Below are positions 38,255-49,473 of a stretch of 64,000 bases of DNA, piece after piece. The DNA is from Flavobacteriales bacterium (GTDB lineage: Bacteria; Bacteroidota; Bacteroidia; UBA10329). The DNA lies in contig JAIPBJ010000003.1 in assembly GCA_021739625.1 (NCBI GenBank), positions 1 through 64,000 of the forward strand, written 5' to 3'. The notes beneath the pieces were generated by a model, which had not been told where the DNA came from, made no database searches, and saw only the letters and a program-made list of their open reading frames with translations. How positions within the stretch are numbered: position 1 is the first letter of the stretch; the number at the start of each line of letters is the position of its first letter. Both the position numbers and the translations under genes were made by a program.

Positions 38255-38294
38255 ATGATTGGGGGTTTAGGACAGTAGCCGTGTCACTGTGGAC

Positions 38295-39488
38295 TCACAC
38301 GTGGTGATGCGCAGCTTCGTCAAGGAAAGGGTGGTTCTTGGCCACGAGCGATGCTCTGCTCAAAGCACTGTGCGTAACAAAGAGGAATGCGCCAAGGAAA
38401 CCGAGGAACATGCCCAACTCCAAAGGACCGAAGCCCCATTCATCCTTCAACGCTCCGGGCATCACCATCACAAAAACATCCAACCAGTGTCCGAACACGA
38501 TGACCACACCGGCCATCGTCAGCATGTTCATGCTGCGCTTCGCATCGCGGTCCATGAGCAGAAGGAAAGGGATGATGAAGGCCACCACCGGCAATGCTCC
38601 GAAGGGAACCGCATAATTCTCCCATCGGTCCATGAAATAGGTCACCTCCTCAGGAATGTTGGCATACCAGATGAGCATGAACTGAGAGAACCACAGATAG
38701 GCCCAGAATATGGTGAATGCGAACATGAACTTGCCCAGATCGTGCAGATGCTCCTCGTTGATATGCTGCATGTAACCGCTCCGCTTCAGATAGACCGTTA
38801 TCATGGCCATCATGGCAATGCCGCTCACCCAGAAGGTGGCAAAGTTGTACCAGCCGAACAGCGTGCTGAACCAGTGGGTATCGATGCTCATGGTGATGTC
38901 CCATGCCGAGGTGGACGAAGTGACGGCATAGAAAATAAGGAACACGGCACCAAGACCAAGGCTCTTCTTGTAATAAGTGAGACCACCTGCAGCATCCTCG
39001 GCCAGCGAGGCCTTTCTGAAGAACAGGGTGAAGGCAAACCAGACCCCCACATATGCAAGGATACGGGCCAAGAAGAAAGGGAAGTTCAAGTAGGCCGACT
39101 TGCCGGCAATGATCTCATCAAAATGATCGCTTGTAGGGTCGGTCAATGCCGGATCCATCCAGTGGTAGATGTGATGCCAGTGCAACGATGGATGTCCACC
39201 GATGACCACCAGAATGAGCATGATGCCCGCGAATGGAATGAATTGTGCCATCGCCTCGGGCACACGTTTCAGCCCGGAAGACCAGCCAGCCTCGGCCACG
39301 TACTGTATGGCCATCCAGAGTGTTCCGATAACGGAGATCCCAAGGAAGAAATACGAGTTTACGAGCACATTGGCCCAGATGCGCTGGCCCGGGATGTGCG
39401 TCAAAATGCCGTACACCACAGCGAGTACACCGAGGAGCACAAGGCCCAAGGTGATCCTTTTGGTGCTTGATTTGACCTTATATTCCAT
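38295..39488 (-). CDS. actF: Alternative complex III subunit ActF (quinol:cytochrome c oxidoreductase membrane subunit)
   Basis: 397 aa NrfD-like polytopic protein in conserved operon position. Confidence 0.88.
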   Translation of the reverse strand: MEYKVKSSTKRITLGLVLLGVLAVVYGILTHIPGQRIWANVLVNSYFFLGISVIGTLWMAIQYVAEAGWSSGLKRVPEAMAQFIPFAGIMLILVVIGGHPSLHWHHIYHWMDPALTDPTSDHFDEIIAGKSAYLNFPFFLARILAYVGVWFAFTLFFRKASLAEDAAGGLTYYKKSLGLGAVFLIFYAVTSSTSAWDITMSIDTHWFSTLFGWYNFATFWVSGIAMMAMITVYLKRSGYMQHINEEHLHDLGKFMFAFTIFWAYLWFSQFMLIWYANIPEEVTYFMDRWENYAVPFGALPVVAFIIPFLLLMDRDAKRSMNMLTMAGVVIVFGHWLDVFVMVMPGALKDEWGFGPLELGMFLGFLGAFLFVTHSALSRASLVAKNHPFLDEAAHHHV

Positions 39489-39520
39489 TCTGACAGTCCT
39501 TTAGCTGTTGCTTGATTAGT

Positions 39521-40147
39521 TCAGATATTCTGCAGTTGCTGCACGTAGCGAATCACCTTCCAACGCTCCTCCTTGGTAAGTTGAGAGGCGTGCGCTCCCA
39601 TCAGATTCTTCCCATAAGTGATTGAAAAGAACATTTTGCCCTCTTCAAGGCTCTTCAGGGTGCTATTGTAGGCCGGTGGTGGCGGGAACTTTCCAGTGGC
39701 GATGAGTGTTCCGTCCCCAGCACCCGCAACTCCATGGCAATGAATGCACATTTTTTCAAAGATGACCTTGCCTTGCTCTGCATGGGCCGCACTTGAGTCC
39801 AAAGGGCTCTTGTCGGCAGCAGCTGCGGCATACTCTTCAATCGTATTCACCCTGTGATAGGGCAACGCATTGATGAGACTTCCCTGATGGGGCCATTCGC
39901 CCTGAGTTATCGTGCCGGCCACCGGTTGTCTTGCACTGAGACTGTCGCTGAACATGGCATTCACAGAGTAGGTCTCGTAAGATGGTGAGCGATACATGTC
40001 GGGCATGTATTCAACACCAGGACTCAGTGGGTTCTTGGTGCAAGAACTCATCGCTACCAACCCGGCAAGCACTGCCATGGTCAATGTGACGAGATTAAAA
40101 TTGAATGTCTTGTTCATCCGTCTGTAAACTTTCGGTTCTGTCACCAA
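39521..40147 (-). CDS. actE: Alternative complex III cytochrome c subunit ActE
   Basis: Lipoprotein-type signal (AMSSCTKN) and one CxxCH (EKMCIHCHGVAGAGDG). Confidence 0.9.
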   Translation of the reverse strand: MVTEPKVYRRMNKTFNFNLVTLTMAVLAGLVAMSSCTKNPLSPGVEYMPDMYRSPSYETYSVNAMFSDSLSARQPVAGTITQGEWPHQGSLINALPYHRVNTIEEYAAAAADKSPLDSSAAHAEQGKVIFEKMCIHCHGVAGAGDGTLIATGKFPPPPAYNSTLKSLEEGKMFFSITYGKNLMGAHASQLTKEERWKVIRYVQQLQNI

Positions 40148-40678
40148 TTACTTCTCAGAAATTTCCTCCACACCGGTCTGCTTCAGGATGGATTTGATCT
40201 CCTCCACATCCATTCCGTGATTCTCCTCCACGTCAATCAGCATCAGAAATTTATCATCCGTGGTGCGCGGGTCGGGGTTCCAATTCTTCTTGCCGGGATA
40301 AGTGCCATTGCGCAGCAGATAGGTGACTGCCATTCCGTGTGCGGCACACCATACGGTCATCTCAAAAGTAATTGGAATGAACGCGGGCAGGTTGTCCATC
40401 AACGAGAAGTTCGGCTTGCCACCGATGTTCATCGGCCAGTCCATGATAAGCAGGAACCAGAACATGAATAGCGCGAGGCCCAGACCGCAGGCACCATAAA
40501 TGAAGCCAGCTATGTGCAGGCGTGTGCGGGGCACTCCGATGACAGGATCGATGCCATGAATGGGGAACGGACTGAACACATCCTTGATGTGAATGCCCTT
40601 CGCCACCAGTTGCTTGGCCGACTTCAGGAGCACCTCCTCGTCACCGAACAGACCGTGTATCTCTTTGTGATGACTCAT
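40148..40678 (-). CDS. actD: Alternative complex III subunit ActD (DUF3341)
   Basis: 176 aa; GLFGDEEVLLKSAKQLVAKGIHIKDVFSPFPIHGIDPVIG. Confidence 0.92.
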   Translation of the reverse strand: MSHHKEIHGLFGDEEVLLKSAKQLVAKGIHIKDVFSPFPIHGIDPVIGVPRTRLHIAGFIYGACGLGLALFMFWFLLIMDWPMNIGGKPNFSLMDNLPAFIPITFEMTVWCAAHGMAVTYLLRNGTYPGKKNWNPDPRTTDDKFLMLIDVEENHGMDVEEIKSILKQTGVEEISEK

Positions 40679-40795
40679 TTCCTGTTAATTAAAGCTGAAA
40701 CATGAAAGGTGAAATGTGAGATGTCCCGAATCCCAACCTATCAATTTTCTCTCTGTGTAAATCTTGAACTGTGAACGTTGAACACTGAACCGCAC

Positions 40796-42181
40796 TCAAT
40801 GATGGTCCTTCTTGAACTGTGAACCACTCGATTTCAGGATGGACTTGACCTCTGCGATCGGAAGCACTGGGAATGTCCGGGCATAAAGAAGGAAGAAGGT
40901 TCCGAAGATACCAAGTGTGCCTATGAAGATGCCTATATCCACCCAGGTCGGATAGAACATGCTCCAACTTGATGGCAGATAATCACGGTGCAGCGAAGTG
41001 ACAATGATCACGAAGCGCTCGAACCACATGCCGATATTCACAAAGATGCTGATGATGAATGTGAGCCAAATGCTTCTGCGAACCTTACGGATCCAGAAGA
41101 TCTGAGGGGTGATCACGTTGCAGCTCATCATGGCCCAATAGGCCCACCAGTATGGGCCGGTGGCCCTGTTGAGGAACGCATACTGCTCATACTCCACGCC
41201 AGAGTACCATGCCACGAACAGCTCCGTGATATAAGCGATGCCCACGATAGACCCAGTGAGGATGATGACCTTGTTCATCAGCTCCACGTGATTGATGGTG
41301 ATGTACGACTCCATGCTCACCACCTTGCGCATCACAAGCATCAGGGTCTGCACCATGGCAAAACCTGAGAAGATGGCACCGGCAACGAAATAGGGAGGAA
41401 AGATGGTGGTGTGCCAGCCGGGAATGACCGAAGTGGCAAAGTCCATGGATACGATGGTGTGAACCGAGAGTACCAACGGAGTCGCGATTCCGGCCAATAC
41501 CAGACTTATCTCCTCAAAACGGTGCCATGCACGCGCATTGCCGCTCCAACCGAACGACATGATGCCGTAGATGGCCTCGCGGATAGGCTTGCCGGCAGTC
41601 ACCGCACGGTCGCGGATGGTGGCAAAGTCAGGGATGAGCCCGATATACCAGAACACCAATGAAACAGAGAAATAAGTTCCGATAGCGAAAACGTCCCACA
41701 GTAGCGGTGAGTTGAAATTCACCCAAAGTGACCCGAACTGGTTGGGAAGGGGCAATACCCAATAGGCCATCCAGATACGGCCCATGTGAATGCCCGGGAA
41801 CAGCGCGGCACAGATGACCGCGAAGATGGTCATGGCCTCGGCAGAGCGGTTGATGGCCATCCGCCATTTCTGACGGAAGAGCAGCAGCACCGCAGAGATG
41901 AGCGTACCTGCGTGGCCGATACCGACCCACCACACGAAGTTGGTGATATCCCATGCCCATTCAACTGTCTTGTTCAGTCCCCATGTACCGATGCCGACAC
42001 CGATGGTGTAGAGGATACATCCCACACCCCAGAGCATCGCCATCACCGCTATGGTGAAAAGTATCCACCAGCTCCTGTTGGCCGCGCCCTCAATGGGGCG
42101 GGCGATATCCTCTGAGATCTGATGATAGGTCTTATCATTCAGTATCAGCGGTTCGCGTATTGCAGCTTCGTGACTCGCCAT
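40796..42181 (-). CDS. actC: Alternative complex III membrane subunit ActC (NrfD family)
   Basis: 461 aa; NFVWWVGIGHAGTLISAVLLLFRQKWR. Confidence 0.94.
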   Translation of the reverse strand: MASHEAAIREPLILNDKTYHQISEDIARPIEGAANRSWWILFTIAVMAMLWGVGCILYTIGVGIGTWGLNKTVEWAWDITNFVWWVGIGHAGTLISAVLLLFRQKWRMAINRSAEAMTIFAVICAALFPGIHMGRIWMAYWVLPLPNQFGSLWVNFNSPLLWDVFAIGTYFSVSLVFWYIGLIPDFATIRDRAVTAGKPIREAIYGIMSFGWSGNARAWHRFEEISLVLAGIATPLVLSVHTIVSMDFATSVIPGWHTTIFPPYFVAGAIFSGFAMVQTLMLVMRKVVSMESYITINHVELMNKVIILTGSIVGIAYITELFVAWYSGVEYEQYAFLNRATGPYWWAYWAMMSCNVITPQIFWIRKVRRSIWLTFIISIFVNIGMWFERFVIIVTSLHRDYLPSSWSMFYPTWVDIGIFIGTLGIFGTFFLLYARTFPVLPIAEVKSILKSSGSQFKKDHH

Positions 42182-42228
42182 CTATTATTGATGATTGATG
42201 TTTGTATATTGATGATCGGGCAGCAGAC

Positions 42229-45200
42229 TCAAACCTCTTCAGAGGTCAGATTCCTCACCTTGGTCATGTAGTAAACATTGGGCTGAACACCGACCTCCTC
42301 CAACAGATGATAGCTCCGTTCGTCCTTCGCCTTTGAGGCCACTCTGCTCTCCGTATCGTTGAGGTCACCGAAAGCGATGGCATGGGTCGGGCAGGCTTCG
42401 GCACAAGCGCTCTGCACTTCCTCGTCCAACACTTTGCGACCCATCTTCTTGGCCTTCAGTTTCGCTGCCTGAATCCCTTGCACGCAGAAGCTGCACTTTT
42501 CCATGACACCGCGGTCACGGACCACTACATCGGGGTTGAGCACCATACGGCCAAGCTCACTGTTGGCTGGATTGTTTCCGAACTCCTTGCTTCCATCGTG
42601 ATACTGGAACCAATTGAACCTCCTCACCTTGTAGGGACAGTTGTTGGCGCAATAACGGGTGCCAATGCAACGGTTGTAGGTCATCTGGTTCAGTCCCTCA
42701 TCGCTGTGCGTTGTGGCGGCCACTGGACAGACCGTCTCACAGGGGGCGTGGTTGCAGTGCTGACACATCACAGGTTGATACGCAACACGGGGTGCCACTG
42801 CGGCAGCCTCCATGGCCGTGAATTTATCTATGGCACCCACGCCTTCAGCTTTGGCCCGTTCAGTGGTCATGTCCGATGTGTAGTAGCGGTCGATGCGCAA
42901 CCAATGCATATCGCGTCCTCTGCGAACCTCTTCCTTGCCTACTACCGGCACGTTGTTCTCGGCTCCACATGCAGTGACACATGCTCCGCAGCCGATGCAC
43001 TTGTTGAGGTCGATGGCCATGCCCCAACGATGCCCGCTGTCGATGGCATGATTGCCCCAAAGATTGGCATCTGCGGCTCCGATCTTGTAATTCTCGTGCC
43101 CATGGTCATCAGCGTGTGCATGACCATCATGTCCATGTTCCTGTCCGTGCGCAGTTGCCGCTGCCTTCCGGGCCGCACTCGGTGCACTTGCCACATAGAA
43201 TTCAACGCGTGGGTTTCCGGCCTTGGCATCTTTGCTGTATTCTGCAAAGGTGGTCTCCTTCACAATGCTCTCACGGCCCATCAGGGTGTGATGCGACTGC
43301 AACTGCGCTATCTCATACTTCTCGTTGGCACTTGAAATGGTCACTCCCCCAACTGAGAAAGAACCATCCTTTGCCAACGGGAAGGCGTTCACGCCCACAC
43401 CATTACCGCTCTTACCTGCGGCAGTACGGCCATAGCCCACAGCCAGACCCACCGTCCCATACTTCTGACCTGGCGAAGGATAGACGGGGATTTTCAGTGT
43501 CACACCGTTGGCAGTCAATATGGCCACATCGGCCATGAAATCACCACGCTCCAGACGACTGAATCCCAACTCCTTCATCTGTGTGGGCGACATGGTCAGA
43601 TAGTTGTCCCATGTCACACGGCTTACTGGATCGGGCAATTCCTGCAGCCATGGGTTGTTGGCCTGCGAGCCATCACCGGCACCTGCCTTCACATACAATT
43701 GCAATTCGAAATCACCGCTATACTTGGGCAACGCGGCAGCCGCCGCATTGACATCGCCTTTGAACGCAATGGCTACAGCTTCAGTCGCTCCATTTTCATA
43801 CACGCCCTCGAACAAGGCGGTATTGAAGAAATTGGCGAACACCGGGTTCAGGCTTGCGCTGTAGATGCTGCCTTTCCAATTCTCACGGATGTAGGTGTAG
43901 TAGTCCGAGTCATTGCCGCTCCATTTCAGCAGCGACTCTTGGAATTGACGCGTATTGAATAGCGGCTGAATGGTAGGCTGCACAAGACTGTAGTGACCCG
44001 CCTTGGGCTCGGCATCATTCCAGCTTTCCAGATAATGGTGGTCAGGAGTGAGAATTCCGACTTTCTCTGCCGTCTCATCCAAACGGTCAGCGAAAGAGAC
44101 TGTGATGTCCACCTTGGCCAGACCGCTGTTGAATTTCTCTGCATCGAAATAGGAATATGAAGGGTTCACCCCATGAATGAGGAGTGCACCGACCTTTCCG
44201 GCATTCATGTCGACCACCAGAGCAGCCATGTCAGCATCATTCCCTTGACGGAGCAGGAGCGGATTGGTCAGGTCAATGGTGGTTCCTATGTTGCCGAGCT
44301 GGCTGTTGATCGCGTTGACCAGCACCTGCTCAGCCTTGCTGTTCGAGCCAGAGATGACTATACCCTTGCCCTTGGCAGCAAGCAGCTCTGATGCGGCCTT
44401 GCTCACCTCAGGACTATCAACGCCACCAGAAACCACGCTTCCACCTGTAGCAGAGGCGATCCTGTTATAGAGCGCCACCAGCGAGTCTATGGTCTCGGAC
44501 GGTTTCTGAGCCACGCGCACATCAGCGTTGCTACCAGTGAGCGACATGTTGGCCTCGAACTGGAAATGCCGGCTCATTTTGCCATCCTTGGGCTTGCGCA
44601 TCTTGGCATAGCGGGCCGCATTGGCGTTGCTGTTAGGAGTTGCAGAGAGGAAATCAGAACCGAAACTCACCACAACTTCGGCCTTATCGAACTGATAGTC
44701 TGCCAAGGCTCGCACCCCGAATGACTCTTCATTCGCGGCAAGGACACCTGAAACGGACAGGGAATCAAGTATCACGTGCTTCACATCACCGAATGCCTCT
44801 GTGAACTCAGCAATGGCGTGCTTGGTGGATGGGCTGATAATGGTCTCTGTGAGCAGAACGACCTGCTTGCCCTCGGAAGCGGCCTTTTTCAGACCGATGA
44901 CGATGTCGCGGTCAACCTCGTTCCATGTGGACTCTGCGCCTCCCTTCAACGGGCCTTTGGCGCGGGCCGCATCATAAAGGGAAAGAACAGAGGAATTGAT
45001 GCGTGCATTCACGCCCCCCAGAGTGACGGTCGATCTTCTGTTACCAATGACCTTGATAGGCCGGCCTTCGCGGGTCTTCACCAGAATGCTGGCATAGTCC
45101 ACACCGTCAAAGAAGCTGCTTGCATACCAGTTGGGCACCCCAGGGGTGATGTCCTCAGGCTTATTGAGGTATGGCACGGAACGCATGACAGGCGTCTCGC

Positions 45201-45405
45201 ATGCTGCCAGTGTGGCTGCTCCTATGCTGAAGCCCATGAACTTCAGGAAATCCCTGCGCTTGGTTCCTGCCTCGGTGCTTTCGTTGCCATCATTGAAGAT
45301 GTCGGCCGTGGCCTCCGGGGTGAATTCGTTGGCCGCAGACTCCTGAAATTCAGGAGTGTTGTGCAGTTCATCGAGTCCTTTCCAGTAAATTTTGGTTCTG
45401 CTCAT
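42229..45405 (-). CDS. actB: Alternative complex III subunit ActB (molybdopterin-oxidoreductase-like + 4Fe-4S ferredoxin domains)
   Basis: 1058 aa; TAT-like [94 protein letters not shown]. Confidence 0.95.
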   Translation of the reverse strand: MSRTKIYWKGLDELHNTPEFQESAANEFTPEATADIFNDGNESTEAGTKRRDFLKFMGFSIGAATLAACETPVMRSVPYLNKPEDITPGVPNWYASSFFDGVDYASILVKTREGRPIKVIGNRRSTVTLGGVNARINSSVLSLYDAARAKGPLKGGAESTWNEVDRDIVIGLKKAASEGKQVVLLTETIISPSTKHAIAEFTEAFGDVKHVILDSLSVSGVLAANEESFGVRALADYQFDKAEVVVSFGSDFLSATPNSNANAARYAKMRKPKDGKMSRHFQFEANMSLTGSNADVRVAQKPSETIDSLVALYNRIASATGGSVVSGGVDSPEVSKAASELLAAKGKGIVISGSNSKAEQVLVNAINSQLGNIGTTIDLTNPLLLRQGNDADMAALVVDMNAGKVGALLIHGVNPSYSYFDAEKFNSGLAKVDITVSFADRLDETAEKVGILTPDHHYLESWNDAEPKAGHYSLVQPTIQPLFNTRQFQESLLKWSGNDSDYYTYIRENWKGSIYSASLNPVFANFFNTALFEGVYENGATEAVAIAFKGDVNAAAAALPKYSGDFELQLYVKAGAGDGSQANNPWLQELPDPVSRVTWDNYLTMSPTQMKELGFSRLERGDFMADVAILTANGVTLKIPVYPSPGQKYGTVGLAVGYGRTAAGKSGNGVGVNAFPLAKDGSFSVGGVTISSANEKYEIAQLQSHHTLMGRESIVKETTFAEYSKDAKAGNPRVEFYVASAPSAARKAAATAHGQEHGHDGHAHADDHGHENYKIGAADANLWGNHAIDSGHRWGMAIDLNKCIGCGACVTACGAENNVPVVGKEEVRRGRDMHWLRIDRYYTSDMTTERAKAEGVGAIDKFTAMEAAAVAPRVAYQPVMCQHCNHAPCETVCPVAATTHSDEGLNQMTYNRCIGTRYCANNCPYKVRRFNWFQYHDGSKEFGNNPANSELGRMVLNPDVVVRDRGVMEKCSFCVQGIQAAKLKAKKMGRKVLDEEVQSACAEACPTHAIAFGDLNDTESRVASKAKDERSYHLLEEVGVQPNVYYMTKVRNLTSEEV

Positions 45406-45441
45406 GTCAGAGTCCTTTCCGAAAATTTTTTGTCGAATGAA

Positions 45442-46674
45442 TCAATAGTGGCATTTGGCGCATTCCAGACCACCGATACGTTCCACGGTGATTGGGTCTC
45501 CATTGTGCCATTCAGGGGTCCGTTTGTGCAGATCCTCATAATATCCGTTGTCGGTCACCTGAACATTGGTGGTCCTATGACAGTCGATGCACCAGCCCAT
45601 GGTAAGTGGTGAGTGCTGACCCACAACCGCCTGCTCCTCTACCGCACCATGGCAGGTCTGGCAAGGTATCTGACCGGCCACCACGTGCTGCGAGTGATTG
45701 AAATAGGACAGGTCGGGAAGATTGTGAACACGCACCCATTTCACAGGGGTCGGTTTGCTACCGTAAGTTTTGGTGGCCGGATCATAGTCCAATGCACGAT
45801 AGATCTTGGCAATCTCCGCTGTACCAGTTGGCCCTTGATCCACATAGCTATGGCAGTTCATACAGACATTCAGCGATGGAATGCCTGCCGTCTTGCCTTT
45901 TTCAGCCGATGAGTGGCAATAGACACAGTTGATGCCGTTCTGACCAGCGTGAATCTTGTGCGAGAAATTGATGGGTTGCGTAGGAGCGTATCCCTGATAG
46001 ACACCGATGGTCATCAGCCCTTGAATTCCCATTCTGAGAAGTATCAGCACAACAACAAGTACTGAGAAGGCAGTCCAGCCCCGATGGGTGTTCATCCAGG
46101 AAAGCAATGTGCCTACCGCACCCTTCTCAACAGGGGCTGGAACTCCATCCCTTTCGCTCACAAGATGGGTCAATGACCTTTTCACCCCTCTCAGCACCAC
46201 CAAAAGGAGAAGCAGAAGAAGGGCAAGACCGACAAGGACATAGATGAGCGTATCGCCTGCAAGGGCCCCGGACGGTTTTGCACCCGCATCGGCCACCACA
46301 GCTGCAGCTGCGGGGACTTCTTTCACAGGAGGATTCCTTATATAGGACAACACCCCCTTTATCTCCTCATCCGACAGGAACTCAAAGGCCGACATCGGCA
46401 CCTTGTTGTTGGCGTTGAAGATCTTCACGGCATACGGATCGCCAGCGGCAACCATCTTGCTTGAGTTCTTGACCCAGCTGATCGCCCATTCCTCGCTCGG
46501 AATGCGATCGAACAGACCCGCCAGACCAGGACCCACCATGGCCTTGTCGGTCAAAGTGTGACATGAGGCGCAATTCTGCTTGAACAGTTTCTCACCGTCC
46601 TGAGCATACGCAGAGGAGGCCAGCAGAACAGTCAGTGTGAAAAACGCAGTAGAAATCCTTTTCATCCAACTCAT
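45442..46674 (-). CDS. actA: Alternative complex III multiheme cytochrome c subunit ActA
   Basis: 410 aa; CASCH, CVYCH, CMNCH, CQTCH, CIDCH, CAKCH motifs; operon position. Confidence 0.93.
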   Translation of the reverse strand: MSWMKRISTAFFTLTVLLASSAYAQDGEKLFKQNCASCHTLTDKAMVGPGLAGLFDRIPSEEWAISWVKNSSKMVAAGDPYAVKIFNANNKVPMSAFEFLSDEEIKGVLSYIRNPPVKEVPAAAAVVADAGAKPSGALAGDTLIYVLVGLALLLLLLLVVLRGVKRSLTHLVSERDGVPAPVEKGAVGTLLSWMNTHRGWTAFSVLVVVLILLRMGIQGLMTIGVYQGYAPTQPINFSHKIHAGQNGINCVYCHSSAEKGKTAGIPSLNVCMNCHSYVDQGPTGTAEIAKIYRALDYDPATKTYGSKPTPVKWVRVHNLPDLSYFNHSQHVVAGQIPCQTCHGAVEEQAVVGQHSPLTMGWCIDCHRTTNVQVTDNGYYEDLHKRTPEWHNGDPITVERIGGLECAKCHY

Positions 46675-46883
46675 ACCGTTAGAGGTCTTGAAGCGTCACA
46701 AACCCTTTGATAACGGGCATTTCACAAGAAATGGGTCGTTTTTCGGGCGGCTGCAAAAATAGAAACCAAAGCATGGGCGCTCTCATAATTCACAGAGGGA
46801 ATATAATTTAGAATCGTTCCAAATAGGCACGGGTCAATTCGCAACGCATCCAACAGTCGAAAGGGGTTTGCAACCTTTGCCGT

Positions 46884-47396
46884 ATGACTTCCCGAACCGT
46901 CATCATCCCTTTGCTGGTCTGTCTTGCCTCAGAGCTGCCCCTATGGGCACAGAACACAGACCCTCTGCCCACAGACAGTATGACATATATTGTGCGTGAA
47001 TCGCGCATTGACGGACTGGTCCGGGCCCACGTGAAACAGAACCATAAAAGCCCGGGGATCGAAGGCTACCGCGTTCAGGTCTTCTCCGGATCGGGCAACG
47101 AGGCCCGTCAGCAGGCCAACGATATCAGGCGTCAGCTGATCTCATCAAATCCCGAAATGCCAACGCACCTTGTCTATCAGCCTCCGAATTTCAAAGTGCG
47201 GGTGGGCGACTGTCGCACTGAGTTCGGGGCGATCCGTCTCAAACGAGAGCTGACCTTCTACTATCCACAGGGGTTTGTGGTGCGTGACATCATCAAATTG
47301 CCTCAACTTTCCATCGAAGGCGATGAGCATGCACCACACGCTGAGGTGATAGATGGCGTGGAGGTTCCCATCGACACCGGTTCGGGTCTGGACTGA
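46884..47396 (+). CDS. Secreted SPOR-like domain protein
   Basis: 170 aa; signal peptide; EGYRVQVFSGSGNEARQQANDIRRQLISSNPEMPTHLVYQPPNFKVRVGDCRTEFGA matches SPOR architecture. Confidence 0.7.
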   Translation: MTSRTVIIPLLVCLASELPLWAQNTDPLPTDSMTYIVRESRIDGLVRAHVKQNHKSPGIEGYRVQVFSGSGNEARQQANDIRRQLISSNPEMPTHLVYQPPNFKVRVGDCRTEFGAIRLKRELTFYYPQGFVVRDIIKLPQLSIEGDEHAPHAEVIDGVEVPIDTGSGLD

Positions 47397-47460
47397 ACCC
47401 TCACTTTCCATGAACTCGGACCTGATGAACGGTCTGGGAACCAACAATAGCATTCGCACA

Positions 47461-48615
47461 ATGCAATTCCCAGGAATAGTCCGGTCAAAACTGCCCAATG
47501 TGGGCACCACCATCTTCACGGTGATGAGCGGTCTGGCACGTGAACACGGGGCCATCAACCTCTCGCAAGGTTTCCCCGATTTCTCGATTCCCGACAGGCT
47601 TGGCGAGCTCGTTGCGGAGAAGATGCGCAAAGGCCACAATCAATACTCGCCAATGCCAGGGTTGCCGGCCCTCCGAGAAGCCATTTCACTGAAGGTCCAG
47701 GAACTCTATTCCGCCACTTATGACCCTCAGGATGAGGTGACGGTGACGGCAGGTGCCACGCAGGCCATTTTCACTGCCATCATGGCACTGGTGCAGGAGG
47801 GAGATGAGGTGGTGGTCTTTGAGCCTGCCTACGACTGCTATGTGCCTGCCATTGAACTGGCAGGAGGCAAGGCCATTTTCGTGCAGATGGAGCCTACCGG
47901 TGTTCTGATAGATTGGGAGTATGTGAAGCGGGTCATCAATCAGCGGACGAGGATGATCATCATCAACACTCCAAACAACCCCACTGGGCGCATTATGAGT
48001 GCGCAGGACATGGTGCGATTGCAGAAACTCACCGAGCGCACCGACATCATCATCCTGAGCGATGAAGTGTATGAGCACATCCTCTTTGACGGCTATGAGC
48101 ACCAGAGCGTCTCGCGTTATCCAAAGTTGGCAGAACGGTCTGTGGTGGTGAGCTCATTCGGCAAGACCTATCACTGCACAGGTTGGAAGGTCGGCCATGT
48201 TCTGGCCCCTAAAGAGCTGATGCGCGAGTTCAGGAAGACCCATCAGTTCAACGTTTTCAGTGTGAACACCCCGGTTCAGCACGCCTTGGCGGAATTCCTT
48301 TCGGAAAGGCAACATTACCTCGGTCTGGGAACCTTCTACCAGAGCAAGCGCGACCTTTTCCTTAAATTGATCAAAGACTCGCGTTTCAAGGTCAGGCCCA
48401 GCGAAGGAACTTATTTCCAACTGTTGGACTACTCGGCCATCACAGACGAGAAGGACACTGATTACGCCAACAGACTCACCAAAGAAGCTGGCGTTGCAAG
48501 CATTCCGCTATCGGTGTTCTATCACAGGCCCACGCCTATGACCCAATTGAGATTCTGTTTCGCCAAGGAGGATGAGACCCTTGAACGGGCGGCCGAGATT
48601 CTGAACAAGCTATGA
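47461..48615 (+). CDS. PLP-dependent methionine/glutamine aminotransferase (YbdL-like)
   Basis: HGAINLSQGFPDFSIPDRL, ITVTAGATQAIF-type motif, NTPNNPTGRIMSAQDM, SFGKTYHCTGWKVGHVLAPKEL; internal ATG chosen to avoid overlap with the upstream gene. Confidence 0.85.
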   Translation: MQFPGIVRSKLPNVGTTIFTVMSGLAREHGAINLSQGFPDFSIPDRLGELVAEKMRKGHNQYSPMPGLPALREAISLKVQELYSATYDPQDEVTVTAGATQAIFTAIMALVQEGDEVVVFEPAYDCYVPAIELAGGKAIFVQMEPTGVLIDWEYVKRVINQRTRMIIINTPNNPTGRIMSAQDMVRLQKLTERTDIIILSDEVYEHILFDGYEHQSVSRYPKLAERSVVVSSFGKTYHCTGWKVGHVLAPKELMREFRKTHQFNVFSVNTPVQHALAEFLSERQHYLGLGTFYQSKRDLFLKLIKDSRFKVRPSEGTYFQLLDYSAITDEKDTDYANRLTKEAGVASIPLSVFYHRPTPMTQLRFCFAKEDETLERAAEILNKL

Positions 48616-49409
48616 ATCCACTCCGAGTAACCATCTGTCAACAACCTCTGGTCTGGGAGAACAGACAGAGGAACCTTGAGCATTTTGGGAATCTCCTGTC
48701 CTCTCTGAATGGACAGACAGACTTGGTCATACTGCCAGAGACCTTCACCACCGGGTTCACAACCAATACTTCCGGGCTTGCGGAACCACTGCATGGAGAG
48801 ACGTTGGAATGGATGCGCAGAATGGCGCACGAACTGAATGCCAGCATAACCGGTAGCTTCCTGTGTTCTGAACCGGGCATCGAATCGGTCCAGTATTTCA
48901 ACCGTCTGCTCTGGATGAATGCAGATGGCAGCTATTTCCATTATGACAAGCGACACCTTTTCACCTTCGCTGGAGAGCATTTTCATTTCTCGCAAGGACG
49001 CGAGCGAATCATTGTAACTCTGAAGGGTTGGCGCATCTGCCCGCTCATCTGCTACGATCTGCGGTTTCCGGTGTGGAGCCGCAATACTGCCACCGACCCA
49101 TACGACCTGCTGATCTATGTGGCGAACTGGCCCGAGGCCCGCTCCACTGCTTGGAAAGACCTGCTAGTTGCACGTGCCCACGAGAACCAATGCTACGTGG
49201 TTGGCGTGAACCGTGTCGGCACAGACGGAAAGCAGATACCATACAGTGGCGACAGCCGGGCAATAGGGCCGAGAGGCGAAATGCTCGCCACTTTCGGACC
49301 GCACCAGCAAGGACTTATGACCGTAAGTCTGGACAGACCCGAACTGTTGGACTTCCGGGACAGGTTCCGTGCGTGGGAGGATGCGGACAGGTTCGATCTG
49401 CGGGTCTGA
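48612..49409 (+). CDS. Nitrilase superfamily omega-amidase (YafV-like)
   Basis: 265 aa; LVILPETFTTGF, YDKRHLFTFAGEHFHFSQG, RICPLICYDLRFPVWSRN, NQCYVVGVNRVGTDG; catalytic Glu-Lys-Cys present; ATGA overlap with the aminotransferase. Confidence 0.9.
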   Translation: MNPLRVTICQQPLVWENRQRNLEHFGNLLSSLNGQTDLVILPETFTTGFTTNTSGLAEPLHGETLEWMRRMAHELNASITGSFLCSEPGIESVQYFNRLLWMNADGSYFHYDKRHLFTFAGEHFHFSQGRERIIVTLKGWRICPLICYDLRFPVWSRNTATDPYDLLIYVANWPEARSTAWKDLLVARAHENQCYVVGVNRVGTDGKQIPYSGDSRAIGPRGEMLATFGPHQQGLMTVSLDRPELLDFRDRFRAWEDADRFDLRV

Positions 49410-49473
49410 GCGTGAATGGTGAGCAATTCCACGTTCCGCATCGGCCAGATTGTCAAGCAGTACCGATCGATCA

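Noticed and set aside
38289-39470. 393-aa ORF antisense to actF
   Set aside because: Shadow ORF; no domain signatures, and the opposite strand encodes ActF.
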